From Methanobacterium sp. UBA375 (GTDB taxonomy: Archaea; Methanobacteriota; Methanobacteria; Methanobacteriales; Methanobacteriaceae): a DNA stretch of 64,000 nt. The stretch's first letter is position 1. Each line of letters begins with the position of its first letter. Shown in pieces: positions 43,148 through 53,121 of this stretch. The notes below the pieces were generated by a model. That model saw nothing but the letters and a program-made list of their open reading frames with translations, did not search any database and was not told the DNA's origin. The stretch covers positions 407,649 through 471,648 of the forward strand of contig DAGC01000002.1 of NCBI GenBank assembly GCA_002495625.1, written 5' to 3'. Made by a program: the position numbers and the translations under genes.

Positions 43148-46100
43148 TTAGACTGTTGCAAGGTACTCCTCAGTACTATCATATTTTTTATAACCAAAAG
43201 CTCCGTCAATATCATCACTATACTTATCTATTACATATGCAGCACGATCGGGTAAATAAGTATATTTAAAAGCGTTCTCAGCAGCTTCTTTTGGTGTCCA
43301 TCCAAACGCTATCCTAACTACTCCTTCCGTAGAACCATAATTAACATAACGCACACTGGTAATAGATCCCCCCGTAAGAGGCCCTTTAGCATAATCAGGT
43401 CCCACACTCTTAATAAGTTGAACCATATACCCATCATAATCTTTAGGAATAGTAAAGAGCTCTCTCGAAACTCCTTTAGATGTGAGAGTTTTAACAGCTA
43501 ACTTACCACCAATACTACCTTCCCAACCAACAAAAGGTATAAAAGAAGGAACAACATTCAAAGCAAAGTTAAATTGATTCGATGGTGAATACATATCCTC
43601 ATCCATGTCAGCAGCATACCATGAGCTGATCAATCCTCCAGCTATCAATAAACCTCCAATAATCCATCCTGGTGGGCCACCAACAAGTGCAATTGCCATT
43701 CCAATTGATATTGCTGTGCTGCCTGCAAGTCCCAGTGCTTCGTCTTGCCATTCATCACTATCCTGGCCGTAATCTGTGGCCACGTCTTCACCGGTTTCCA
43801 TGGCTCGGTTTATAGCGTCTTTGTTGTCGAGTAGTGAGTTACCATAACCATGGGCCCATTCGGTTTGCTGGTCACCAAAACACTTGGTACCACTGATAAT
43901 CTCATTTAAGAACATTCCATCCATTACAATACCTGTGAGTGGATCGATAATCAATATTCTCTGATTGTCACCAATTGCTCTTATAATAGTGTAACCGTTA
44001 CTTTCAAAAATCTCTAAGGGCTCACCATTAAGCATCATATAGCCCAAACCAAGAGTCACACTACCCAGAAGATCACTGGTAGAGTTAGATGAAGGGAATA
44101 AAGCCTGTCCAACCCAGTATTCTATAGGTGAGAAGGCAGATGAACAAGCATAACGGAAAGCCTTCACATGATCCGGATCGCCAAACACATCCATACCCAT
44201 CCGATGATTCATCTCACCAGTTATATAAGTTGAAGTTGCATCATCACACACCGAAACCACAATAGGAGTAGTTCGCATCCAGGTTACATTATATTTAGAG
44301 GCTGCAGCATCAGCCACCATATCATGACAATAGATAACCAGAAGCGCCTCCAGGAAAGTACCATAAGCAGCCTTCATAGGTCCTTCCTGATAAAGGAGAG
44401 CACCATTTTCATCCTTCTTATCCTTCTGATCCAGCCAGTAACGTAAAATATCATCTGTAACTTTGGTGGTGGCTATGGCAAAACTCCTAACACCATCATA
44501 ACCCTCATCCTTATAAATGTAAGAAGTAGGATTATCATGATCATCTACATGGAAATATCCCCCATTGGCATAAATCATTGTACTAATTCTGTAAATAGGA
44601 TTACCAGGGAAGTTTATATCAACTAACTCACCAGTATCTGGATCTTCAACTGTTATCTTTTTAGCTGCATCACCGGGATATTCAATGTAAGTTGCTATGT
44701 CATCAGTGAAGTACCTGTAATTTGCAATCATGTACATTTCACTATCTGTAAAACCATTCCTTTCTTTAATTATATTTAAGATACCTGCTTCCAATTCATT
44801 ACCTGTTAAATTCTGTAACTGAGGATTCTGGCCAACGATACTTTGCAGTGCCATTTTAGATTCTTCTGACTCTGAAAATAACCAGTTTAAGAAGTTTACA
44901 TTGTACCAAACTTTCTCGGAATACAAATCCTTGTTGTTGAGATAATTTAGGTTTGAAACAGTTCTGTTTAAGACCACCACTCCATTTACAATTAGGTTAA
45001 CTTCGTTCTGGAATGTTCCAAAGTTGCTGCTTTTGGACTTCCATAACACACTCACCCAGCTAACAGACTCATTTAAAGGTAGTTCATAATACAAAGAAAG
45101 CGGCTGGCCAGTAAATAAATCGATAGCAGTACTAATAATATATATTTTAGCATTAGCACTGCGATCAACTGCGGTAGATACACTTTGCCCATCAACAACC
45201 GCAGTTACATTTGTTAAACCGGATTGCAGGTTAGGATCCAACACCAGAGTAGAGGAAGCTTCACCCTTTACTGTAGTACTAGTATTGGTAATAGTACCAT
45301 TATCTGTTGTGAAATTAACTGGTATATTATCTGGAGCGTAATTTAGAGTTGAAAGATATTCACCGTCGCTGTTGTGGTTCAGGTCTGCTGTGATGGTTGC
45401 TTCATAGATTTTACCATCAGAAACCTTATAGGATGTAGGGGTGACTGTAAGAACCAGCCATGGATCGTAAATAACAGTTCCATTTTGATTCCAGATATTG
45501 CGAGGCGTAGTTGGCCAGTTAGGTGAACTAATATACATTACACTGTTTGATCCCCACCAGTTGTTGGTGGCATTTACAGTTCCATTTCCTATATTATTAA
45601 GCCCATGACCAATAATACTGTTGAAATGAATATCTCCTGAAGAGTCATAAAGATAAATTCCATTGTATATATTATTCCCATAAATATGGATGTCTGAGTT
45701 ACATACTCTCATTCCAGTATTATTATCTGTTATGACATTGCCTGAAACAAAATTATTCTGAGAGTTTGAAAGAAAGATTCCATTCTCATTATCGGTTATA
45801 TTATTATCAGAAATTGAGTTATTTTGGGAAGTATCGATATGCACTCCTGTTGAGTCAGGATACTCCATTATACTTCTTAAATTATTTTGAGAAAGTATAT
45901 TATTTGAAGAATTAGTGAGGAATATACCATAACAACTTTCAAATACATTATTTCCATAAATTTTGTTGTTATTTGAGCCTGAAAGCCAGATACCATGGTA
46001 AGCATTATAGGAAGCATTATTTCCTGAAACAGTGCAACCATAAGCAGAATTCAAAGAAATACCAATACTACCCCCAGTCACAGTAAAACCATGAATTATA

Positions 46101-49100
46101 GAACCACTACCACCAGAATTAATATTAAAAACAGGATTTGAAGAATTCAATGCCTGTACTGTTACGTTACCCTCAGAGATTATAGTAAGGGTTTTATTTA
46201 CCACAATATTTTCATTATATGTTCCATTGGTAACCAGGATAATATCACCAGCTACTGTCAAAGGATCACTAACAGCGGCATGGATACTGTTAAAGGATTT
46301 ATGGAATGATTTTAAAACTTCTTGGTTATTTAATGTGGCTGTGACTGTTGTTGCGCCGTCTGATGTATTGGAGGTGAGTGTTACTTTTGCCTTACCACTG
46401 CGAGTGGTTCCTGTACTGTTTATAGTTCCTAGTGTGGTGGTGAAATTCACAGGTAACCCATCGGGTATCGTTCCAGAGGAAGAAGTATCATCGCCTTGAC
46501 TGTTATGGGTTAAATCAGCGGTTACATCAGAATCAGAAATACTGTCGTGTGTCACTGTAATTGTAGAGCCGGTTAAATTAAGCACGAGCCATGGATCATG
46601 TGTAACGCTTCCACCAGCAATGTAAATATCACTTCCGATGCTTGAAGAAACTACGGGATTATTCCTTCCCCACCAGTTAGTGGTGGCGTTTACTGTCCCG
46701 TTACCAATATTATAAAGTCCATAATGAGTATTTCCTGTGATTATATTGAAATTAACATCAGCAGATGATGATATAACCTTGATCCCATTTTGATGATTAT
46801 CTACTATGGTATTTTCGTAGATTGTGCTATTATTAGAGTTATTGAGCTCAACACCGTTCATTAGATTGTTCTGTATTATGTTGGCCATTATTAAAGTGTT
46901 TTCAGAGTTGTTAATGTAAATTCCATTTCCAGAATTGTTGGTTATGTTATTGGAATATATGGTGTTGTTGTTTGAACTGTTAAGCTGAATTCCTCCCATC
47001 AAATTACTGGTCAGGTTATTATTACATACGATATTGTCGGTTGAATTGAAAAGGAGCAATCCATAATAATTATTAATTAAAATATTCTCCGTGATGGTAC
47101 AGTTACTGGCTTGGTTGAGATAGATTCCCGATGAGGATGTGCCATTAGCTCCAGTTAAGGTAAATCCTAGAATCATAGATCCACTTCCACTGGAATTAAC
47201 AGTGATAACTGGGTTGTTTGGATTAGCGGCCTGAATTATTACGTTTCCATCATAAGGACGTAAGATGAGATTTTTATTCACCACAATGTTTTCGGTGTAT
47301 GTTCCATTTGTAACTACAATAACGTTATCATCAACTGTTAAAGGATCATCAATAGCACTTTGTATACTGGAATAACCCATACCCGTATTAAGATTACCTA
47401 TAAGTGTGAAGATATAATGTTCAGTGCCGATTGGAGACTGGTTACCTGTAAAATCAACTGCTATAAATTTTAAAGTGGTGGTTGTGGTTAGGGTAACAGG
47501 ACTGGTGTATATTGCACTTGAAACTGTAGGAGTGCTACCATCAGTGGTGTAATAAATAACAGGATTCAGATCAAGGTTATCAGATGCTGTTAAATTCACG
47601 TGTTGAGTATCATTGTAAAGTCCACCGACAAGACTGGCATTTACAGTTGGTGCAATTGCATCAATGGTTATATTTGTTTGCACACTCATTCCATCTAATG
47701 TAGCGGTAATATTGGCCGTTCCTAGTGTGATTGTTCCTGGGTTGAATGTTAGGGTGGCTTTCCCATTTCTGGTATAAGCGGTACTGGTGATTGTGCCTAA
47801 ATTTGTAGTGAAATTTACTGGAATGTTATCTGGAACATGGCCTCCGGAGGAGGTATCTTCGGTATTACTGTTATGAGTTAAATCAGCAGTAACTGTGGAG
47901 TTACCACTGGTATTTACAGGGGCAGCGCTTACATTTAAGACAAGCCATGGGCTGTAATTTACAGTCCCATTTTGATTCAAGATGTCTGCATATGGCAACG
48001 ATGAAGTGGAATAGATAGGAGTATTGGTACCCCACCAATTGTTTTTAACATTTACAGTACCATTACCTGCATTATAAAGGCCATATGCGCTGTTTCCAAC
48101 TATTCTATTTAAATTTATACTAGCATTACCACCGTAATTGTATATAGCACCACCATTAGTTGCAGTGTTATTTGTGAACGTGCTGCTAAACACTGTTAAA
48201 TTACCCTCATTGTAGATGGCTCCACCATTGGTTGCATGGTTGCCTGTGAAAGTACTGCCAGAGACGGTTAAATTACCTCTATTGTGGAGGGCGCCACCGT
48301 TAGTTGTATCACTATTTTTAAAGGTTATATTGTATATTGTAACAGTTATGCCTGGATTTATTGTAATTATTGAACTTGAAGAATTCAAAGCTTGTAATGT
48401 TACATTTCCTCCAGATAATGCCCTTATTATTAAACTTTTATTTATAACAACATTTTCTCTGTAAGTTCCACTTCTAATCTCAATAACATCACCGTCAGAG
48501 GTTGAAGGATCGTCAATGGCTGCTTGTATGCTGGCAAATCCTTTCTGAGTTACAGTATTAAATATTTTATATAAGCTAACTGTTGTGGAGACTATCTGAT
48601 TATCCAAAGAAATTGTAACGTTAGCTATACCATTTGTTGTCGAATTAAGTTGAGATATTGCTTTTCCATTAATTGTATTTGCAATTGCTCCAATGGTCCC
48701 ATAATCTGTAATGAAATTAACAGTTATTCCATCTGGAATGTGCCCTAAAGGCAATAAATTAGCTCCCTGGTTATTATGTGTTAAATCGGCTGTTACATTA
48801 AAAATACCATCCCTAAAGTAAACAGAATTTACTGTCAGTACAATCCAGGGATTGTAAATGACATTTCCCCCTAAAATGCAAATATCACTGATGCTACTTG
48901 AGGAGACAGTTGGTGTGTTAGTTCCCCACCAGTTATTGATTGCATTTACAGGGTTACTATAAGCATTAACGAGTCCACCCACATTGTTTCCAGTGATTCT
49001 ATTGAAATTAACAGTAGCTGGTGAAAAGTAGAGGTAGATACCTTTGTGATTATTTGTTATTATATTTTCAGTTATTTCGTTGCTATCTGAGTTATCAAGG

Positions 49101-51235
49101 TAAATCCCGGCATCGAGATTGTTACTTATAGTATTTTCTAAAATTGAGCTATTACTTGAATAAAGAAGAAGAATTCCATTTCTAATGTTTTCCACGGCCT
49201 TATTCATAGATATTGTGTTATTAGTTGCGTTTTGAAGATTAATTCCCACAGTATTTTTTGTTGCATTATTTCCAGATATGGTGTTGTCTTCTGATTTATA
49301 AAGGAGAATTCCGTTTTCAGTATTGTTCGTTGCATTATTTCCAGATATGATGGTGTTATTTGAATAACCAATAATAATTCCGCCATAAATCGTTTCATTT
49401 ATACCATTGTTTTTCACATCATTTCCAGATATCAAAGTACTATTTGAGTAACTAAGGAAAATACCAACTTGAATATTATCAGTAGCAGTATTTCCAATTA
49501 TATTTGTATTATTTGAATTATCAACGAGGATTCCTTTTAAAGCATTGTTAATTGCTTTGTTTCTAGATATAATATTCTTATTTGAAGTATCTATACAAAT
49601 TCCATTATTGTTATTTTCTGCATTGTTTTCAGATATTGTATTATTATTTGAATTATAAAGGAAAATTCCGTCATCATTATTTTCCGCATCATTTTTAGAT
49701 ATTGTATTATTATTTGAACAGTAAGTGAAAATACCCACAGAATTATGTGAAATATAATTTTCACTTATAGAATTATTGTTTGAATAATATGCAAAAATTC
49801 CATTTTCATTATTCATTATGGTGTTTCCGGTTATATTGCAATTTTTAGCATAATATAACAGTATTCCTGTTGAATTTGTAGCGCCTTGTATGGTGAAACC
49901 AGTAATTTTTGTTCCATTTCCCCCTGAATCTATTCCAATAGTCGCATAGGCTGGATCTAAAGCTTGAATGATAACATTAGCCCCAGTGGCGGCTTTTAAA
50001 TTTAGTGCTTTAAATATAACGATATTTTCTGTGTAAATTCCCGTACCAACTTGGATTGTATTATGGGCTGATGCAGCATTTACAGCCGCCTGAATACTAG
50101 GATATGTGGTGCCGGTATTAACATTTTGCACAGTGTTTGTGACATTGAATCTAAAGCCACAAAGCGCCAGTGGATTATCCTCAAGATCAGTTATACTACC
50201 AGTATGTAAAGTTAAAGTATATCTGCCTCCTGCCAACGAATTAATAGGTTTTATAGTTAAAATACTGCCATTAATAGATTTTGTGATAGGTATGGATGTT
50301 CCGCCATTGTTTTTTAATTCAATCCAGAGACTTCCTGCTTTAATTGGCTCATTAAAAGTAACTTTGATTACTTTATTAACTGGTACATTAATTGCATTAT
50401 TTGCTGGATCTATACTAGTGACTATTGGAGGAGCTGCTGTGCTGATTGTGTAAGTTCTGGTTTGTGTTGATCCTGTGTTTCCTGTTGCATCTTTTCCATA
50501 GTACTTCAAAGTTGTCACCCCTTGACCAAAGGTTAATGTAACAGTTTTAGTCTTGTAACTCCATGTAGAGCCACCATTAGTACTGTAATAGACTTTGGGG
50601 TTGGGATCGACATGGTCAGTGGCTGTTAAAGTCACAGTTTTCGTAGTGTTATAGGATCCAGAAGCAAGATTATTGCTTACAGTAGGGGCAACATTATCTA
50701 TCACCACACCGGTTGAATCTATACCTGCAACGTTACTCACCGTCACATAATTAGGTAACCGGTCATTATAACGGTAAAAGTCCACCACCTTTGAATACGT
50801 GTAAACCAGCGATTCGTAACGAATGTTCCCTATGGAACTGCTCATAAAATTGGGTGCTCGATTATTCGTGTTTATAAACGAATTAAGGTTATTGGCAACA
50901 GTAACGTACTCCGATTTATACAATGTACCAGTTGCAGATCCAGAAGGACTAGGGGCTTTAGCCACACTGCTTATAGTTACTGGTGCAGTCGAACCTGAAT
51001 TTAGCTGAACTGTAGTTTTAGCAAGTGTTTTTAAAAATGAGGGAGTGGTACTATTTTTAGAGGAAATATCTACATAACCCGGCACATTACCATGTGATTC
51101 AGTATAACTTTTAATCCCAGTCGAAAGCTGTTCTACCTCACTAATAGTGTAACTAGCTGCTGAAACAGTTCCCATAACTGAAATAAGCATCAAAAACAAA
51201 GTTATTAGTATAATAAATATGTACTTTTTCCTCAT
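43148..51235 (-). CDS. Giant pseudomurein-binding beta-helix surface protein with polymorphic-toxin-like C-terminus
   Basis: 2,695 residues; ATG at 51235 follows GGTGG at five bases (an upstream start adds four). The order is signal peptide (YIFIILITLFLMLISVMG), two PMBR segments (about 30-180) and a chitobiase-type Ig-like domain (about 185-270). An SbsA-type Ig-like domain follows (about 275-370). Then come four cycles of beta-helix repeats of NosD or NGGAIYN type, each closed by NWWG(T/R/S)N and a Big_1-like domain (about 380-2020), with a second chitobiase-like domain after cycle 2. After a linker comes the shared module (about 2215-2475; MIYANGGYFHV, WMRTTPIVVSV, CFGDQQTEWAHG). The unique C-terminus has a hydrophobic segment (GGPPGWIIGGLLIAGG) and about 120 residues of unknown fold. 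There is no membrane anchor, so attachment would be through pseudomurein. Confidence 0.85.
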   Translation of the reverse strand: MRKKYIFIILITLFLMLISVMGTVSAASYTISEVEQLSTGIKSYTESHGNVPGYVDISSKNSTTPSFLKTLAKTTVQLNSGSTAPVTISSVAKAPSPSGSATGTLYKSEYVTVANNLNSFINTNNRAPNFMSSSIGNIRYESLVYTYSKVVDFYRYNDRLPNYVTVSNVAGIDSTGVVIDNVAPTVSNNLASGSYNTTKTVTLTATDHVDPNPKVYYSTNGGSTWSYKTKTVTLTFGQGVTTLKYYGKDATGNTGSTQTRTYTISTAAPPIVTSIDPANNAINVPVNKVIKVTFNEPIKAGSLWIELKNNGGTSIPITKSINGSILTIKPINSLAGGRYTLTLHTGSITDLEDNPLALCGFRFNVTNTVQNVNTGTTYPSIQAAVNAASAHNTIQVGTGIYTENIVIFKALNLKAATGANVIIQALDPAYATIGIDSGGNGTKITGFTIQGATNSTGILLYYAKNCNITGNTIMNNENGIFAYYSNNNSISENYISHNSVGIFTYCSNNNTISKNDAENNDDGIFLYNSNNNTISENNAENNNNGICIDTSNKNIISRNKAINNALKGILVDNSNNTNIIGNTATDNIQVGIFLSYSNSTLISGNDVKNNGINETIYGGIIIGYSNNTIISGNNATNNTENGILLYKSEDNTISGNNATKNTVGINLQNATNNTISMNKAVENIRNGILLLYSSNSSILENTISNNLDAGIYLDNSDSNEITENIITNNHKGIYLYFSPATVNFNRITGNNVGGLVNAYSNPVNAINNWWGTNTPTVSSSSISDICILGGNVIYNPWIVLTVNSVYFRDGIFNVTADLTHNNQGANLLPLGHIPDGITVNFITDYGTIGAIANTINGKAISQLNSTTNGIANVTISLDNQIVSTTVSLYKIFNTVTQKGFASIQAAIDDPSTSDGDVIEIRSGTYRENVVINKSLIIRALSGGNVTLQALNSSSSIITINPGITVTIYNITFKNSDTTNGGALHNRGNLTVSGSTFTGNHATNGGAIYNEGNLTVFSSTFTNNTATNGGAIYNYGGNASINLNRIVGNSAYGLYNAGNGTVNVKNNWWGTNTPIYSTSSLPYADILNQNGTVNYSPWLVLNVSAAPVNTSGNSTVTADLTHNSNTEDTSSGGHVPDNIPVNFTTNLGTITSTAYTRNGKATLTFNPGTITLGTANITATLDGMSVQTNITIDAIAPTVNASLVGGLYNDTQHVNLTASDNLDLNPVIYYTTDGSTPTVSSAIYTSPVTLTTTTTLKFIAVDFTGNQSPIGTEHYIFTLIGNLNTGMGYSSIQSAIDDPLTVDDNVIVVTNGTYTENIVVNKNLILRPYDGNVIIQAANPNNPVITVNSSGSGSMILGFTLTGANGTSSSGIYLNQASNCTITENILINNYYGLLLFNSTDNIVCNNNLTSNLMGGIQLNSSNNNTIYSNNITNNSGNGIYINNSENTLIMANIIQNNLMNGVELNNSNNSTIYENTIVDNHQNGIKVISSSADVNFNIITGNTHYGLYNIGNGTVNATTNWWGRNNPVVSSSIGSDIYIAGGSVTHDPWLVLNLTGSTITVTHDSISDSDVTADLTHNSQGDDTSSSGTIPDGLPVNFTTTLGTINSTGTTRSGKAKVTLTSNTSDGATTVTATLNNQEVLKSFHKSFNSIHAAVSDPLTVAGDIILVTNGTYNENIVVNKTLTIISEGNVTVQALNSSNPVFNINSGGSGSIIHGFTVTGGSIGISLNSAYGCTVSGNNASYNAYHGIWLSGSNNNKIYGNNVFESCYGIFLTNSSNNILSQNNLRSIMEYPDSTGVHIDTSQNNSISDNNITDNENGIFLSNSQNNFVSGNVITDNNTGMRVCNSDIHIYGNNIYNGIYLYDSSGDIHFNSIIGHGLNNIGNGTVNATNNWWGSNSVMYISSPNWPTTPRNIWNQNGTVIYDPWLVLTVTPTSYKVSDGKIYEATITADLNHNSDGEYLSTLNYAPDNIPVNFTTDNGTITNTSTTVKGEASSTLVLDPNLQSGLTNVTAVVDGQSVSTAVDRSANAKIYIISTAIDLFTGQPLSLYYELPLNESVSWVSVLWKSKSSNFGTFQNEVNLIVNGVVVLNRTVSNLNYLNNKDLYSEKVWYNVNFLNWLFSESEESKMALQSIVGQNPQLQNLTGNELEAGILNIIKERNGFTDSEMYMIANYRYFTDDIATYIEYPGDAAKKITVEDPDTGELVDINFPGNPIYRISTMIYANGGYFHVDDHDNPTSYIYKDEGYDGVRSFAIATTKVTDDILRYWLDQKDKKDENGALLYQEGPMKAAYGTFLEALLVIYCHDMVADAAASKYNVTWMRTTPIVVSVCDDATSTYITGEMNHRMGMDVFGDPDHVKAFRYACSSAFSPIEYWVGQALFPSSNSTSDLLGSVTLGLGYMMLNGEPLEIFESNGYTIIRAIGDNQRILIIDPLTGIVMDGMFLNEIISGTKCFGDQQTEWAHGYGNSLLDNKDAINRAMETGEDVATDYGQDSDEWQDEALGLAGSTAISIGMAIALVGGPPGWIIGGLLIAGGLISSWYAADMDEDMYSPSNQFNFALNVVPSFIPFVGWEGSIGGKLAVKTLTSKGVSRELFTIPKDYDGYMVQLIKSVGPDYAKGPLTGGSITSVRYVNYGSTEGVVRIAFGWTPKEAAENAFKYTYLPDRAAYVIDKYSDDIDGAFGYKKYDSTEEYLATV

Positions 51236-51251
51236 AATAACCACCAAAATT

Positions 51252-51264
51252 GTGTTAGTAACAC
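51252..51264. promoter_or_regulatory. Palindrome between TATA box and start of the giant surface gene
   Basis: GTGTTA-G-TAACAC is a perfect 13-bp palindrome. On the minus strand it follows the TATA-like element (tattatatatta, 51266-51277) and precedes the expected transcription start near 51246. A protein bound here would block the polymerase, so it is a plausible repressor operator for the largest gene of the window. Confidence 0.4.
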
Positions 51265-51344
51265 CTAATATATAATACTTTTCATATCATAATTATTATT
51301 ACTAAACTTCAAAATACGTTGGAAAAAGTAATAATTCATAGAAA

Positions 51345-51354
51345 AATATATATC
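51345..51354 (+). promoter_or_regulatory. TATA box of hisG
   Basis: aatatatatc preceded by a purine-rich BRE-like run. The predicted transcription start (25 bases downstream, around 51374) nearly coincides with the ATG at 51378. The mRNA is therefore probably leaderless or almost so, in line with the absence of a Shine-Dalgarno site. Confidence 0.4.
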
Positions 51355-51377
51355 CCAAAATCATTTGCTTATTGTAT

Positions 51378-52367
51378 ATGGAGAAAATAGTGTTAGGACT
51401 CCCCAAGGGGAGTTTAAATAATGTTAACCGGGGAAACACCCACAAGTTACTGGTTGACGCAGGCTATGAGGTTAAAGGATACGAACCTGGAAATGAGGCC
51501 TATGAAATAAACGTCCTGAACGATCCAGAGATTAAAGCCTACCTCACCAGGCCGCAGAGCGCACCAGTGGAGCTCAACCGTAAGATGGTTGATATTGCAA
51601 TTATAGGTGAAGATTGGGTTAAAGAGGAGTCCATAGCCAACGATGAAGAGTCAATAAAGAAGTTAGGTGATCTGGATTACGGCCAGACCCGTCTGGTGGT
51701 GGCTGTACCCAGCAGTGATCCTTACCAGAATTTAACTGATTTTTTCAGGGATAACCAGGATCGGGAGTCGCCCATCCTGTGCTTCACAGAGTACCCCAAC
51801 TTAACCCGGCAGCACATAATGGCCAATAAGGGATACCAGGAGATCTACTTAGACAGCATACCCCTGGTCCAGATAAGGGGACTGGTCAATGGGGACAATG
51901 AACAGGTCCAGATAATAAACTCAGACGGTGCAACCGAGGTATACATAGCCAAGGGTGCTGATTTAATCGTGGATAACACCCAGACCGGGAGCAGCCTTAA
52001 AAAAGCCGGCCTTAAGATCCTGGAGACCATAATGGAATCCAGCGCCGGACTCTACGCTGGCCCCAGCTGTACTGGTGATAAGATGGATAAGGCGGAGATG
52101 ATCTACGACCAGCTCTTTGGTGCGGTGAAGGCCAGGAAGTACTTCGATATAAAATTCAACATATCCAATGAAAACGTGGAGGAAGTTAAGAAATTCCTGG
52201 TGGAGGGCAAGTACTGCAGTGATGAACCCACCATATCCCAGGGAAGCGACTATTCCCAGGTAAACGTACTCATCCCTAAGAACAAATTCCCGGAAATGTT
52301 ACAGGGAATAAAAGGTTACGGTGCATCCGCTGTGATCAGGGGAAACGTGAAGCAGTACGTTAAATAA
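51378..52367 (+). CDS. hisG: ATP phosphoribosyltransferase, long form
   Basis: About 329 residues. The catalytic region has LGLPKGSLN at the N-terminus, VDIAIIGEDWV, and the PRPP-binding stretch GATEVYIAKGADLIVD...GSSLKKAGL. The C-terminal ferredoxin-like regulatory domain (about 250-329; VNVLIPKNKFPEMLQGIKGY) marks the long, HisZ-independent form inhibited by histidine. It catalyses the first step of histidine synthesis, ATP plus PRPP to phosphoribosyl-ATP. No other his gene is adjacent, as is usual in Methanobacteriales. A paralogue elsewhere in the genome cannot be ruled out. Confidence 0.82.
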   Translation: MEKIVLGLPKGSLNNVNRGNTHKLLVDAGYEVKGYEPGNEAYEINVLNDPEIKAYLTRPQSAPVELNRKMVDIAIIGEDWVKEESIANDEESIKKLGDLDYGQTRLVVAVPSSDPYQNLTDFFRDNQDRESPILCFTEYPNLTRQHIMANKGYQEIYLDSIPLVQIRGLVNGDNEQVQIINSDGATEVYIAKGADLIVDNTQTGSSLKKAGLKILETIMESSAGLYAGPSCTGDKMDKAEMIYDQLFGAVKARKYFDIKFNISNENVEEVKKFLVEGKYCSDEPTISQGSDYSQVNVLIPKNKFPEMLQGIKGYGASAVIRGNVKQYVK

Positions 52368-52394
52368 GGTAGTATGCACTGTTAAATAATCACT

Positions 52395-53066
52395 ATGACC
52401 TTTGATATTTTAAAGATAATAGACAAAGACCATTTCAGGGAAAATTTAAATGAATGCACCCGCAAAGCTTTTATTAAGCTCCCTATAATGGATAAACCTA
52501 AAATACTCGATGTGGGATGTGGTACTGGAGTCCCCACCCTGGAACTGGCCCGGATAAGTGACGGGAAAATATTAGCTCTAGACATAGATCAGGAGGCACT
52601 GAACTGCCTTGACGAGAAAATAAGGGCCAGTGGACTTGTAGGTCGCATTAAAACCATCAACCGTTCACTTTTTGATATGGATTTTCCCGGTGGAAGTTTC
52701 GACCTGATCTGGGCTGAGGGGTCCCTGTTTGAGATTGGTTTTGAAGAAGCATTAAGGGACTGGCGACATTTAATCAGGGACCATGGTTTCATGGTGCTTC
52801 ATATACCCCACCAGAACCACCAGGCAAGGATAAGTTCCATTAAAGCCTCAGGATACCAATTGTTGGACTTCTTCCTGGTCCACCACAGTATCTGGTGGTC
52901 TTACTTTTACCAGCCCTATGAAGAACACGTTAAAAATTTAATAGAAAAGTATCAGGAAAATAAGGAAGTACTAAAGGCTTTGAAGATTGAAGAAGTTGAA
53001 GTTGAAATGTTTAAGAATAATCCTGAGGCTAATAGTTCTATTTTTTATATAATGCAGAAAGTTTAA
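52395..53066 (+). CDS. Class I SAM-dependent methyltransferase
   Basis: 223 residues. SAM-binding motif I is ILDVGCGTGVPTLELA (about 37-52), followed by acidic motif II (ILALDIDQEALNCL) and motif IV (FDLIWAEGSLFEIGFEEALR). The substrate is unknown; the C-terminal region (FLVHHSIWWSYFYQPYEEHV) is typical of small-molecule methyltransferases in methanogens. It starts 28 bases after hisG and may be co-transcribed. Confidence 0.85.
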   Translation: MTFDILKIIDKDHFRENLNECTRKAFIKLPIMDKPKILDVGCGTGVPTLELARISDGKILALDIDQEALNCLDEKIRASGLVGRIKTINRSLFDMDFPGGSFDLIWAEGSLFEIGFEEALRDWRHLIRDHGFMVLHIPHQNHQARISSIKASGYQLLDFFLVHHSIWWSYFYQPYEEHVKNLIEKYQENKEVLKALKIEEVEVEMFKNNPEANSSIFYIMQKV

Positions 53067-53121
53067 AAAAAGATAAGTTGGAGGTAATTTTTGCATTTAC
53101 CTCTCAAAATTTTGGTTTTTT

